From a virus, in IMG/VR virus record IMGVR_UViG_3300036852_000164, positions 1 through 23,920 of that record: DNA of 23,920 nt. One strand, written 5' to 3'. A program made the position numbers and the translations under genes. Shown in pieces: positions 7,267 through 13,998 of the stretch. Positions within the stretch are counted from its first letter, which is position 1, and each line of letters begins with the position of its first letter. The notes beneath the pieces are model-generated. The model did not search any database. It worked only from the letters and a program-made list of their open reading frames with translations, and was not told where the DNA came from.

Positions 7267-7396
7267 GCAGTGTCCTTCCGTCCGGCGCCGCAACGCGGCG
7301 CAGTACGCCGCCGGGTCGTCGCGGTCGGCGTTGGCGCGCTCGCACGCCTGTTGATCCTCGAACTCGCAGTCAGACCCGAAAGGGCACGTCGCCTCA
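7267..7396 (-). other. Cys-rich coding-like segment in protease frame without start codon
   Basis: Between the portal stop (7394-7396) and the protease ATG, the protease frame stays open and encodes a motif that looks conserved: CPFGSDCEFEDQQACERAN, then a DP.AYCAAL.RRTEG stretch, with five Cys in 40 residues. I recall F..C...N.DK.DP.AYCA.L as recurring in phage head proteins. No ATG, GTG or TTG lies in this frame up to and beyond the portal stop. It could be reached from the portal by a +1 shift at its AGG TGA end, be non-canonically initiated, or reflect a one-base sequence error. A GTG ORF in another frame overlaps the portal stop as GTGA, but its Arg/Thr/Ala-rich product looks like a shadow. 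Confidence 0.5.
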
Positions 7397-8935
7397 CCTC
7401 GCCAATCCGGTTGGGACCTGCCCGTTGCCCTGCCCGTTCGGCGGTGCCGCCGGCGCGCCGGGCAGGCCGCCGGGTGGCAGGCCGGCGCCGCCCTGGTTGA
7501 GGATCTCGCGGGCCTCCTCATCGGAGAGGACCACCCCGACGCCGAGGTGGATCTTCTGGATCATCTCAACGACGCTGCGGGCCTGGTGCGCCGCCGCCGC
7601 GCCGGGGTCCGAGTTGGCGGGCGGCTGGAGCTGGACCGAGAGCAACCCAAGGTGACGGAGGCGGCTCCAGTCGCGGTTCTTCACCGCATCGATCGCCGAC
7701 TCCGGCGTGAACCCGTCCTTGACCAGCGCCACGATCGTCTGCGCCTCCTCCGCCTGGATCTTGGCCGCGTCGGCGGCGTCCTCGCGCAGGAACGGCACGC
7801 TGCGGGTGTCGAACCACAACGACGCGCCCGGCGCGTTCACGGGGTCGGCGACCAGCGGCTCCAAGGACCGGGCGGCGTTGGCCCACCAGTGGTGCGCGGT
7901 CCCGTCGGCGTAGCGGCGCCTGGCCGAGTTGAAGTTCCCCGCGTTCAGCGCCGAGCCCTGCAACCCCTCACTGAACCCGACCCAGGAGGGCGGCACCCCC
8001 GCGGCGGCGGCCAGCCGGGACTCGGCCTTGCCGGCGACCGAGGAGAAGTCCATGTCCTTCAAGCTGGAACCGATGGGCACGGGGTCGGCGCCGCCGCCGA
8101 GCCAGATCGTCCTGTAGGCGTTCCACGCGCCCTCGTGGTCTTTCTCGAACATCGCCTTGAAGCGTTCGACCTGGTCGACGGTGACCGCCGCGTCGAACTT
8201 GATGGCGAGGTTCGAGGTGGCGTTGTTGCGGAAGAACGCCAGCTTGTGCTCGGTCTGCGCACTGTCGGCCCGCAGCTCGGACAGGACCGGCGTGATCCAC
8301 GACATGCCCAGGAACACCCGATCGGGGTCGGGGATCGGCGCGAACACCGCCACCTCGCCAGGGTCCAGCAGCACCATCCCACCCGACGGCGGGACGTAGG
8401 CGAAACCGAGCAGCTCGACGTCGGCGGCCTCGGCCGGATGCTCGGCGTCCTCGGCCGAGCCGAGCGCCACGATCACCCACTCCGGCCGCAGGCGGCTGAG
8501 GCGGGGCGGGGAGCCGCGCCGGGTGATCTTGCGGACGTAGGACGTCCCCGCCGTCGAGACATCGACCTCCATCCGGGCGAGCAGGTCCGAGGTCGTCCCG
8601 CCCGGCCACGGCCGCTCCAGCACCTTCAACGCCTGGGTGCCGAACAGGTCGGTCGGCTGGCCGCCCTGGAACCGGGTCCACGCGAACCGGACCTGCGAGA
8701 GCACCTGCAAGCGGGCGAGGACCAGGGCGAACACCGGCCCGTGCATCCGGTAGGCCATGCTGGCGGTCTGGACGAGCTGCTCCTCGTCCAGCTTCCCCAT
8801 CGAGGTGCGCAGCAACGGGTACTCGCCGCTGAAGCCCTGGAAGCGGAGCAGCTCGACGTAGTCGTCGAGGGTCAGGTTCACCGGCCGCGCCGCGCTCGAC
8901 CGCCCGGCGGCGACGCGCTCAAGCAGGCCCGGCAC
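7394..8935 (-). CDS. HK97-family portal protein
   Basis: A 513-residue protein from GTG 8935; an earlier in-frame start at 8998 would overlap the upstream gene by 80 bases. Family features include MAYRMHGPVFALVLARLQVL (helix near residue 65), the LIWG-like region with SYVRKITRRG, EVAVFAPIPDP then GMSWITPVLSELR, and RFKAMFEKDHEGAWNAYRT followed by AAAGVPPSWVGFSEGLQGS, the stretch preceding the tunnel helix in phage_portal proteins. The C-terminus is Pro/Gly-rich (GLPPGGLPGAPAAPPNGQ), a common disordered portal tail. The dodecameric portal is the DNA gateway at one capsid vertex and docks the terminase. Order terminase, portal, protease, capsid is canonical. Stop is TGA at 7394. Confidence 0.92.
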   Translation of the reverse strand: MPGLLERVAAGRSSAARPVNLTLDDYVELLRFQGFSGEYPLLRTSMGKLDEEQLVQTASMAYRMHGPVFALVLARLQVLSQVRFAWTRFQGGQPTDLFGTQALKVLERPWPGGTTSDLLARMEVDVSTAGTSYVRKITRRGSPPRLSRLRPEWVIVALGSAEDAEHPAEAADVELLGFAYVPPSGGMVLLDPGEVAVFAPIPDPDRVFLGMSWITPVLSELRADSAQTEHKLAFFRNNATSNLAIKFDAAVTVDQVERFKAMFEKDHEGAWNAYRTIWLGGGADPVPIGSSLKDMDFSSVAGKAESRLAAAAGVPPSWVGFSEGLQGSALNAGNFNSARRRYADGTAHHWWANAARSLEPLVADPVNAPGASLWFDTRSVPFLREDAADAAKIQAEEAQTIVALVKDGFTPESAIDAVKNRDWSRLRHLGLLSVQLQPPANSDPGAAAAHQARSVVEMIQKIHLGVGVVLSDEEAREILNQGGAGLPPGGLPGAPAAPPNGQGNGQVPTGLAR

Positions 8936-9149
8936 GTGGCCCTGCCTTGGTCGGGCTGCGGGCCTCGACGTAGCCGACCCTCGCTGCGGCGTACGCAAAC
9001 CCGACGCCGAGGGTCAGCTTCCCGGCCAGCCAGCCGAGTAGCCAGAACACGCCGACCAGCAGGGTGAGCAGCGCCCGGCCGAGGTCGACCTGCCTGGCTT
9101 CGGCCTGGATCCGCTCGAGCGGCACCCGGTCCACGAGCCTTGTGGCCAT
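8919..9149 (-). CDS. Small membrane protein between terminase and portal (76 aa)
   Basis: Starts at ATG 9149 with AGGAG seven bases upstream (an adjacent ATG at 9152 is too close to it). An amphipathic charged N-terminus (RVPLERIQAEARQVD) precedes a long hydrophobic stretch (ALLTLLVGVFWLLGWLAG, then LGVGFAYAAARVGYVEA), enough for one or two membrane helices. The tail is basic. Small membrane proteins in this slot between large terminase and portal are common in actinophages; their role is unknown. It overlaps the portal start by 17 bases and starts 11 bases after the terminase stop, so it belongs to the late operon. Confidence 0.72.
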   Translation of the reverse strand: MATRLVDRVPLERIQAEARQVDLGRALLTLLVGVFWLLGWLAGKLTLGVGFAYAAARVGYVEARSPTKAGPRAGPA

Positions 9150-9159
9150 CATCGGTCTC

Positions 9160-10650
9160 CTATCGGCCGAACAGCACGAACGGATCCGGCGCGGCCGCCT
9201 CGGTCGCGTGGCCCTTGACGGCGTGGCCCCACAACGCCTCGGTCGCCGCGACCAGCGGCGAGATGTCGACCATGACGCCCTTGCGGGCCCACAACCATGC
9301 GTCGCCGAGGTCGCGCTTGAGCGCCCCGGCGACGGCGGCGTCGAGCTCGGGCTGGCCGAGGTGCCGCAGCCACGCCGGCTCATCGACCTCGGGGTTCGCG
9401 CCGGTGCCGTCGTAGAATGACCCGGACGCTTGCGCGATCTCCCGGACGCTCGGCTTGAGGATCTCAAGGCCGGCGGCCTCCGCCTCGGGGATCAGCGACC
9501 CGGCCGGCCCCGACGGCGCGATGACGTTGGCGCACGGAGACCAGCGGTCAGCCCGGTCGGCGCGTTCCTTCAGCCACGGCACGACCCACGACCCGCCGCG
9601 GCGGCGCTCGACCAGCTCGATGTGCTTGCGGCCATCGGCGCGGCACCCGGCCGCGGTGATCGACGCCCACGTCCGGTCGGGGGGCATGTCGACCGCGAAC
9701 GCCGGCCGATCAACGATCGCCGAGTGCGGGTCGCGGATTGCCTGCCACGCGGCCTGGCCGATCACCAGCCACTCCGCCGGGCTCTCGTCCGCCCACTGGT
9801 TGAGGTAGGCGCGGCGGAACTCGGCCAGGTCCATGGAGGCGAACTCGGCCCGGACCGCGTCCTCGGTGACGGTGTGACCCAGCGCCGGCATGCACGCCCA
9901 CCACGTCGCCGGATCGGCCGGGTCGGCGTCGTTCGGGGCCGACCACTCGAAATACGCCACCCCTGAGGTCAGGCCGGCCTCGGCGGCGAGACGGCCCGCC
10001 TCGACCTTGCCCCACAGGTACGGGCTCGCACCCTTGGACTTCCCCGCCGTCGACACGACGTCGAGCTGTGGCTGCGGTCGGGTGATCATCGCCGGAGCCA
10101 TCGCCTGCTCGACCCGAGCGTCCTCCCGGGCGAACGCCTCGTCGATCACGCCCTGATCCAACGTCGGGCCATGTCCAGAGTCATCGGTCGGGGCATCGAT
10201 GGCATGGATCGACCCGTTCCGCCAGCGAATCGCCTCCTGGCCGATCTGCTTACGCACCGTGAACAGCGGCCGGAACGCAGACGCCTCGAGGATCGGGAGG
10301 TGGTCGTCCTCCCATTTCTCCCTGGCCTTCAAGCGGGTCTGCGCGGTGTAGGCGATCCGCTGCGCGCGGCCGAACGCCTGCGCCCGGTGGACCATCTTGG
10401 CTAGCAGCAGCGTCGTCTTCCCGCTCTGCCGTGGGACGGTCAGGACCACCCGCCGGTAGACCAGCAGCCCCGAATCCGGGTCAGCCTCCAGCGCGACGTC
10501 GGCGACGTGCCGCTGCCACGGCATCAGCGGCGTCCCCAGCGCCGCCGCGAACCGCGCGAGCTCGCCGCCCCTTGTCGGCCGGCCGGTCCTCGGCGTTGTC
10601 CACCGGGGCGAGCAGCGAAGCGACGAACGCGCTTCCAGTGTCAGAGTCAC
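9160..10650 (-). CDS. Terminase large subunit
   Basis: A 496-residue packaging ATPase and nuclease. PLMPWQRHVADVALE (41-55) is the adenine-binding motif typical of the family, VPRQSGKTT (72-80) is Walker A, LDQGVIDEA (164-172) is Walker B with the catalytic Asp-Glu pair at 170-171, and STAG (200-203) is the coupling motif. The C-terminal RNase H-like nuclease has its first acidic residue at Asp321 (AFAVDMPPD) and further Asp/Glu positions near the end. The protein cuts concatemeric DNA and drives it through the portal. The only usable start before the adenine motif is GTG 10650, which makes a 170-base overlap with the small subunit in another frame; that overlap is unusually long, so the small-subunit end or this start may need revision. 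Confidence 0.93.
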   Translation of the reverse strand: MTLTLEARSSLRCSPRWTTPRTGRPTRGGELARFAAALGTPLMPWQRHVADVALEADPDSGLLVYRRVVLTVPRQSGKTTLLLAKMVHRAQAFGRAQRIAYTAQTRLKAREKWEDDHLPILEASAFRPLFTVRKQIGQEAIRWRNGSIHAIDAPTDDSGHGPTLDQGVIDEAFAREDARVEQAMAPAMITRPQPQLDVVSTAGKSKGASPYLWGKVEAGRLAAEAGLTSGVAYFEWSAPNDADPADPATWWACMPALGHTVTEDAVRAEFASMDLAEFRRAYLNQWADESPAEWLVIGQAAWQAIRDPHSAIVDRPAFAVDMPPDRTWASITAAGCRADGRKHIELVERRRGGSWVVPWLKERADRADRWSPCANVIAPSGPAGSLIPEAEAAGLEILKPSVREIAQASGSFYDGTGANPEVDEPAWLRHLGQPELDAAVAGALKRDLGDAWLWARKGVMVDISPLVAATEALWGHAVKGHATEAAAPDPFVLFGR

Positions 10651-10894
10651 CGTGCCGCCCCAAGGTCTCCATCGTCGCCCGCAGCTCCCGCGTCACCGCC
10701 GCCATGTCCCGCGCCGAGGCATCGACCCGCAGGCTCATCTCCTCGTCACACTGCCGGCAGACGCCGCGGCACTCACCGTCCATCAGTTGCGCCAACGCCA
10801 ACGCCGTCGCAGCCAGTCCGGATGGCGCCCGCAGGCTGATCTTGAGCTTGCGGAGGTCCCGCCGGATCGCCTGCTCAACCGGGCCGAAGCTCAT
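10481..10894 (-). CDS. Putative terminase small subunit
   Basis: A 137-residue protein immediately upstream of the large terminase. The N-terminus is basic and helical (VEQAIRRDLRKLKISLRAP), followed by GLAATALALAQLMD, a short Cys cluster (GECRGVCRQCDEE), then RDMAAVTRELRATMETLG, a pattern I recognise from small terminases of actinophages, where helical segments bind DNA near the packaging site. The C-terminal 40 residues are Arg/Ala-rich and overlap the large subunit in a different frame for 170 bases, so the true product may be shorter in function. The assignment rests on position, size and the helix pattern; no classical DNA-binding motif is unambiguous. Confidence 0.7.
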   Translation of the reverse strand: MSFGPVEQAIRRDLRKLKISLRAPSGLAATALALAQLMDGECRGVCRQCDEEMSLRVDASARDMAAVTRELRATMETLGRHGDSDTGSAFVASLLAPVDNAEDRPADKGRRARAVRGGAGDAADAVAAARRRRRAGG

Positions 10895-10929
10895 GGCAGA
10901 TGTCCATTTCCCGGCTCACGCAGGTACAC

Positions 10930-10952
10930 AAAAAACGCTCGGCTGGCAAGCG
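10930..10952 (-). terminator. Intrinsic terminator before the terminase genes
   Basis: Reading leftward, a six-pair stem (10936-10941 with 10947-10952, one G-T wobble) and five-base loop is followed directly by six T residues (A-run on the plus strand at 10930-10935). This is a textbook intrinsic terminator placed between the zinc-ribbon gene and the small terminase. A second perfect 10-bp inverted repeat (10950-10959 with 10981-10990) abuts it and could form an alternative fold. It would separate right-hand transcription from the late head operon unless antiterminated. Confidence 0.7.
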
Positions 10953-10990
10953 GGTCGGCACCCGAATCGGACATTCCGTCGCCGACCCGC
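10950..10990. repeat. 10-bp perfect inverted repeat next to the terminator
   Basis: GCGGGTCGGC at 10950-10959 pairs perfectly with 10981-10990 across a 21-base loop. It shares three bases with the intrinsic terminator stem, so the two hairpins are mutually exclusive. This is the geometry of an attenuator or antiterminator, or a protein-binding site near the packaging genes. It may equally be an accessory stem of the terminator. Confidence 0.5.
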
Positions 10991-10994
10991 CCCC

Positions 10995-11198
10995 CTACCC
11001 GTCGGCGCTGGTCAGCGCGTTGCGTACAGCGTTTTGGATCGTCTCGCCGTATGGGCAGTAGATGCGGCCGTCTTCGAGGACGGTCGCGTCGTCGCCGCAT
11101 TCGGGGCAGCGGACCAGCGTGCGGCCATCCTCACCGGTGCCGAGTATCGTGACCGGCATGAGGTAGCTGACCTGCTGGATGTCTAGCTGTCTGTCCAT
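10995..11198 (-). CDS. Small zinc-ribbon-like protein (67 aa)
   Basis: Start chosen at ATG 11198, with GGTGA directly upstream; an earlier ATG at 11231 adds 11 residues. The core is RCPECGDDATVLEDGRIYCP, a CxxC knuckle followed 13 residues later by a third Cys, with no clear fourth ligand, so zinc binding is likely but not certain. The N-terminus (QLDIQQVSYLMPVTILG) is strand-like. Function unknown. It is the last gene before the intrinsic terminator that precedes the terminase genes. Confidence 0.6.
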   Translation of the reverse strand: MDRQLDIQQVSYLMPVTILGTGEDGRTLVRCPECGDDATVLEDGRIYCPYGETIQNAVRNALTSADG

Positions 11199-11240
11199 GT
11201 CACCAGACTCTAGACCTGACGGGGATGGCAATGGGTTGCG

Positions 11241-12047
11241 CTACGCCACTGCTTGCCGAGTGCTGTTGCAGGGAGGGCATGAGGCGACAAGGTTAGCTAG
11301 CTCGTTGTTCGCCCTGTTCCAGTCCAGGTGGTCAACCACCAACGCAGCTTGGTCAGCCGGGTATCGCTTGGACCAGTCGACCAGCGTGCTGCACCAATGG
11401 CAGGGATGCTCACCTGGACCAATAGCCTCGTACAGCACCAGCCGATGCAGAGCGACGACGCCGTCCTTGCCGGCTAGTGAATGGCCAGGGCGCTTCACCC
11501 TTCGGTAACGCCGATCTGGGTAGCGGGCGTTGGGGAAGCTGACCAGCGGGTCGCCATGCCGCTCCCAGCGCCGTGAGTGCATCGAGCACCAGCCGCGATT
11601 CTTGCTGGGCTTCTCACACCCGTCGATGGTGCAGGTGAGCGGATGGATTCGCTTGTTCAGTCGCTCGGTGATGCCGTTCCTGTAGAACCGGATGTAGTGC
11701 TTCAGGCAAAGGTCGAGACTTCGGCGTGGTTCCTCGCAACCCTCAGCGGTGCAGGCCAGGGTGTTCTTTGGCTGCCGGAGCGGTATGCCGGCCTGGGGGT
11801 CACCGCACCTCAGCCACCGCTGGTAATGCAACTGGCACCAGCCACGGCCACCATGGCCGATCCGCCCCTCGCAACTCGGGGCCTTGCAGAGAGTTCCGTT
11901 CGCCGCCCTTCCGGCCAACGGATCGCCGTACTTGGTGAATCGGCGGCAATGCGGCTGGCAGTAACCGTGGCCGTAGTGCTTCCTGCCGCAGCCGGGAACG
12001 GTGCAGGTACGCTGGGCGATGGTCGGCCTCCTGGTAGGTCGATCCAC
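11241..12047 (-). CDS. HNH endonuclease with four N-terminal zinc-finger repeats
   Basis: A 268-residue protein. Four tandem repeats of the form C-x4-C...GxC-x2-H followed by RRxxxxGDP occupy residues 15-43, 54-84, 99-126 and 139-167; examples are RGWCQLHYQRWLRCGDP and RGWCSMHSRRWERHGDP. Residues 201-262 are the HNH core: HRLVLYEAIG, CHWC (216-219), VVDHLDWNRANNEL with the catalytic Asp-His at 239-240, and CPPC (257-260). Zinc-finger arrays on HNH enzymes usually give sequence-specific binding, as in homing endonucleases. The gene starts at GTG, has its own candidate promoter, does not overlap its neighbours and appears less GC-rich, all consistent with an independently mobile gene inserted upstream of the terminase. 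Confidence 0.85.
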   Translation of the reverse strand: MDRPTRRPTIAQRTCTVPGCGRKHYGHGYCQPHCRRFTKYGDPLAGRAANGTLCKAPSCEGRIGHGGRGWCQLHYQRWLRCGDPQAGIPLRQPKNTLACTAEGCEEPRRSLDLCLKHYIRFYRNGITERLNKRIHPLTCTIDGCEKPSKNRGWCSMHSRRWERHGDPLVSFPNARYPDRRYRRVKRPGHSLAGKDGVVALHRLVLYEAIGPGEHPCHWCSTLVDWSKRYPADQAALVVDHLDWNRANNELANLVASCPPCNSTRQAVA

Positions 12048-12087
12048 GGCCCGGGGTGTGGGAGCACCGCCGGGCCACTACATGCCT

Positions 12088-12117
12088 ATTATCGCAGGTC
12101 AGAGGGACAATCACCAA
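12088..12117 (-). promoter_or_regulatory. Candidate promoter for the zinc-finger HNH gene
   Basis: Reading leftward, TTGGTG (12112-12117) and GATAAT (12088-12093) are separated by 18 bases and lie about 40 bases upstream of the GTG start. GATAAT is one mismatch from TATAAT and stands out in this GC-rich region. The -35 element overlaps the 3' end of the small HNH gene. Sigma70-type recognition is inferred. Confidence 0.4.
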
Positions 12118-12383
12118 CGCCTTGAGCGCGGGCTCCACTTCGGCGTGAGGTTCGCGCCCCGAGACTGGTTGCACCGCTGACCGCATGTGCTGCAACCGCG
12201 CACACCGTGCGCTGGCCGCCAGTTGCTCGGCTCGGCGCGCAGGTCGGGGGCAACGCTGGCGGGAATGACGTGGTCGAGGGAGTCGCTGCCGGGGTGGCCG
12301 CACAGCCAGCAGGTGGGGCCGGTGGCCTGGACCTCGGCCAGTGCCCTGCGGTAGGCACGGCTGTCGTAGGTCCAGGCTGACAT
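12111..12383 (-). CDS. Small HNH endonuclease of the packaging region
   Basis: A 90-residue HNH protein starting at ATG 12383. CWLCG provides the first zinc knuckle, SLDHVIPASVAPDL the catalytic His with its preceding Asp, SNWRPAHG the Asn region, and CSTCGQRCNQSRGA the second knuckle and final helix. Small HNH proteins of this kind sit near terminase genes in many phages and, in several cos phages, work with the terminase in cutting packaging ends. Here an HNH homing-type gene and a small zinc protein separate it from the terminase. Packaging is therefore a good but unproven inference; a free-standing homing nuclease is the alternative. Confidence 0.82.
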   Translation of the reverse strand: MSAWTYDSRAYRRALAEVQATGPTCWLCGHPGSDSLDHVIPASVAPDLRAEPSNWRPAHGVRGCSTCGQRCNQSRGANLTPKWSPRSRRW

Positions 12384-12391
12384 GGCTACCG

Positions 12392-12799
12392 CTACAGGCT
12401 GACCGAGAGGTTGTTGGTGGTGTCGGTGAGCGTGGCGCTGCGGACGACGACCGTCATCGGGGGTTCGCACTTGGGCTGCAGCACCGCCGTCACCGAGAGG
12501 CTGCCGGAGACCTGGCCGTTCTGGACCGGCAGCGTCGCCGCGGTGGAGAAGGACTGCTTGTTGCCGGCCGCCGGGTCGTTGCCGCCGGGGTTGACGCACT
12601 GGAACGTGGCGTCGAGGAGGTAGTCGACCTGGGGTTCGTCGCCGAGGCCGGCTTCCTTGAACGTGACGGTGAGGGTGCTGCCAGTCTGGGCGAAGGTGGT
12701 CTGGTCGTTGACGAAGTGGGGTGAGCCGGCGAGGGCGGGGGCCGTGGTCGCGGCGAGCAGGCCGGCGGCGAGGGCGACGGTGGCGAGGATGCGGCGCAT
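12392..12799 (-). CDS. Exported protein of actinobacterial type, unknown function (135 aa)
   Basis: Starts at ATG 12799 with AAGGAG nine bases upstream. A clear signal peptide (MRRILATVALAAGLLAATTA, cleavage likely after ALA at about residue 24) precedes a beta-rich domain: TLTVTFKEAGLGDEPQVDY, then CVNPGGNDPAAGNKQ and a final segment with KCEPPMTVVVRSATLTDTT. I recognise the NPGGN..AANKQ and CxPPMTVV pattern from secreted actinobacterial proteins of unknown function. Two Cys could form a disulfide. It is unusual among packaging genes and looks like a host-derived cargo or lysogenic-conversion gene. Its stop lies nine bases before the small HNH start. Confidence 0.75.
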   Translation of the reverse strand: MRRILATVALAAGLLAATTAPALAGSPHFVNDQTTFAQTGSTLTVTFKEAGLGDEPQVDYLLDATFQCVNPGGNDPAAGNKQSFSTAATLPVQNGQVSGSLSVTAVLQPKCEPPMTVVVRSATLTDTTNNLSVSL

Positions 12800-12801
12800 G
12801 T

Positions 12802-13023
12802 TCAGTTCTCCTTGGCTTGGAGCTTGGCGATGACCCGGTCGGCGATGCGTTCGACATCCTCGTCGGACAGGCGCCATGGCTGGGCTTGGACGTAGACCGG
12901 TGCGGCCGGTGTCTTCCAGAGGCAGTTGTGGAAGCCCAGGTAGTGCGTGCCGCAGCTTGGGCAGGTCGACCATGCGGGGCCGGTCGTGTCCCACGGGCTT
13001 CCGATGACCGCGCTGGACGTCAC
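12802..13023 (-). CDS. Small CxxC protein (73 aa), unknown function
   Basis: Start taken at GTG 13023 (VTSSAVIGSPWDTTGP); the ribosome-binding site is weak, so the start is uncertain. CPSCGTHYLGFHNC supplies three Cys and one His for a zinc knuckle. The C-terminus is a charged helix (WRLSDEDVERIADRVIAKLQ). It is separated by two bases from the exported-protein gene start and could be co-translated with it. Function unknown. Confidence 0.55.
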   Translation of the reverse strand: MTSSAVIGSPWDTTGPAWSTCPSCGTHYLGFHNCLWKTPAAPVYVQAQPWRLSDEDVERIADRVIAKLQAKEN

Positions 13024-13039
13024 GGGAATCTGAAGCGAC

Positions 13040-13207
13040 CTACTTGTCGGTACCGAACGGCGGGCAGTGGTCGTTGCCGCCGGCCTGGCACTGCGTCGAG
13101 CCGTTGTTGGAGTGGCCACTGTTGCCAGCCGAGGGGTCGGCCAGCGCGGCGGTGGGCAGAGCGAGCAGACTGACGGCGAGTAGCGCAGCGCAGAGCGGGC
13201 GTCGCAT
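13040..13207 (-). CDS. Small exported peptide (55 aa)
   Basis: ATG 13207 is preceded by GGAAGGA at good spacing. The first 24 residues are a classical signal peptide (MRRPLCAALLAVSLLALPTA then ALA). The mature part is about 31 residues, Asn/Gly/Ser-rich with two Cys (STQCQAGGNDHCPPFG), which could form a single disulfide. It resembles small secreted host proteins more than phage structural proteins. Along with the next exported protein to the left it may be carried for the lysogen's benefit or act at the host envelope. Function not recognised. Confidence 0.6.
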   Translation of the reverse strand: MRRPLCAALLAVSLLALPTAALADPSAGNSGHSNNGSTQCQAGGNDHCPPFGTDK

Positions 13208-13244
13208 GACGGGTTCCTTCCCTTGCGGGGCGGGGGATGGGAAG

Positions 13245-13421
13245 TCAGCGTTCTTCGTGCAGGGTGTCCCGCTGGCATTGCGAGCACCATTCGGTCCGCA
13301 CCTTGAACCGTGGCGCGACCTGGGCCTTGAGCGCCCGGTACCGGTGGCGGTCGTCGCAGCGCAGGCAGTAGGTGGTGACGGTCTCGCGGCGGCCCTCGTC
13401 GAGGTCGTCACGCCTGAGCAT
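13245..13421 (-). CDS. Small zinc-ribbon protein (58 aa)
   Basis: ATG 13421 is chosen over an earlier ATG at 13463, since the added residues look non-coding. YCLRCDDRHRYRALK and WCSQCQRDT form two CxxC knuckles spaced about 25 residues apart, a complete four-Cys zinc ribbon. Such ribbons in phages bind nucleic acid or host proteins; no specific role can be given. Confidence 0.62.
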   Translation of the reverse strand: MLRRDDLDEGRRETVTTYCLRCDDRHRYRALKAQVAPRFKVRTEWCSQCQRDTLHEER

Positions 13422-13453
13422 GGGGCACACTCCGCTGGGTAGGGAATGTAGCA

Positions 13454-13470
13454 CCGCTGGCAAGCAGCGG
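13454..13470. repeat. Short hairpin between two small genes
   Basis: CCGCTG (13454-13459) pairs with CAGCGG (13465-13470) across five bases, in the gap after the 153-residue gene. No T-run follows, so it is a weak terminator candidate at best. Confidence 0.25.
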
Positions 13471-13513
13471 CGCTGGTCAACGGCTCAGCATTTTCAGGAA
13501 CAACCCGAATCGG

Positions 13514-13975
13514 TCAGCCTTTCTGGGCGCGCTGGGAGGGGTCGAGGTACTTCGCGATCTCGTCGGCCTCGGACTCGTAGCTGCCGACGGTTGCGGCCAA
13601 GCGGCCATACCATTCGCGCCGCATCCGCTTGAACCGCTTGTAGAACCAGTCGTCGACCTCGACAGGCAGCAGGTCGGTCCGCTCGGGGGTGCGGCCGCGA
13701 CGCCGCGGCCGGGCACCGTTGGCTTCGTCCTCGAGGTCGGTGCCGAAGTCGAGGCGGTCTTCGGTGGGGCGGTTCAGGCCGTGTCGGCCGATGGTGTGGG
13801 CGTCGGATCCGGGGCCGTAGGAGGCGGCGGCGCGGGCGGCGCGGGTCTCTTGGTCGACCCAGACGAGTACATCGATGAGGCTGGCAACGAGGAAGTACAT
13901 GGATTGGTCGCGGTCTGCCAGGACGTAGAGGAGGTCTTGGGCGTTGCCGACGTGCTCGATCGTGGGTCTCGCCAT
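13514..13975 (-). CDS. Hypothetical protein (153 aa)
   Basis: Starts at ATG 13975 with GGGAGG seven bases upstream. The N-terminal half is helical and hydrophobic in part (DQSMYFLVASLIDVLVWVDQ), not clearly a membrane helix. A charged, Arg-rich linker (RPRRRGRTPERTD) leads to a second helical part with WFYKRFKRMRREWYGRLA. No family recognised. Net charge and Arg/Trp patches would fit a nucleic-acid or head-associated role, but position after the terminase block is the only hint. Confidence 0.6.
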   Translation of the reverse strand: MARPTIEHVGNAQDLLYVLADRDQSMYFLVASLIDVLVWVDQETRAARAAASYGPGSDAHTIGRHGLNRPTEDRLDFGTDLEDEANGARPRRRGRTPERTDLLPVEVDDWFYKRFKRMRREWYGRLAATVGSYESEADEIAKYLDPSQRAQKG

Positions 13976-13998
13976 GCGGCCGCCTCCCGGCTTGCTTG

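Noticed and set aside
7274-7398. GTG ORF overlapping the portal stop as GTGA
   Set aside because: The overlap is attractive, but the product is Arg/Thr/Ala-rich noise, whereas the protease frame over the same bases encodes a Cys motif.
310-9067. Very long plus-strand open frames opposite the oxidoreductase, glycosyltransferase, capsid, protease and portal genes (for example 4478-6223)
   Set aside because: They are antisense to genes with clear motifs, have low-complexity Arg/Gly/His/Val-rich composition and no domains; such frames are expected opposite high-GC coding DNA.
10891-11100. Arg-rich ORF between the zinc-ribbon gene and terminase
   Set aside because: It runs through the intrinsic terminator and overlaps the zinc-ribbon gene out of frame with non-protein-like composition.
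12111-12857. Long frame linking the small HNH to sequence upstream
   Set aside because: The upstream part is a shadow of the exported-protein gene, which has its own start, ribosome site and signal peptide.
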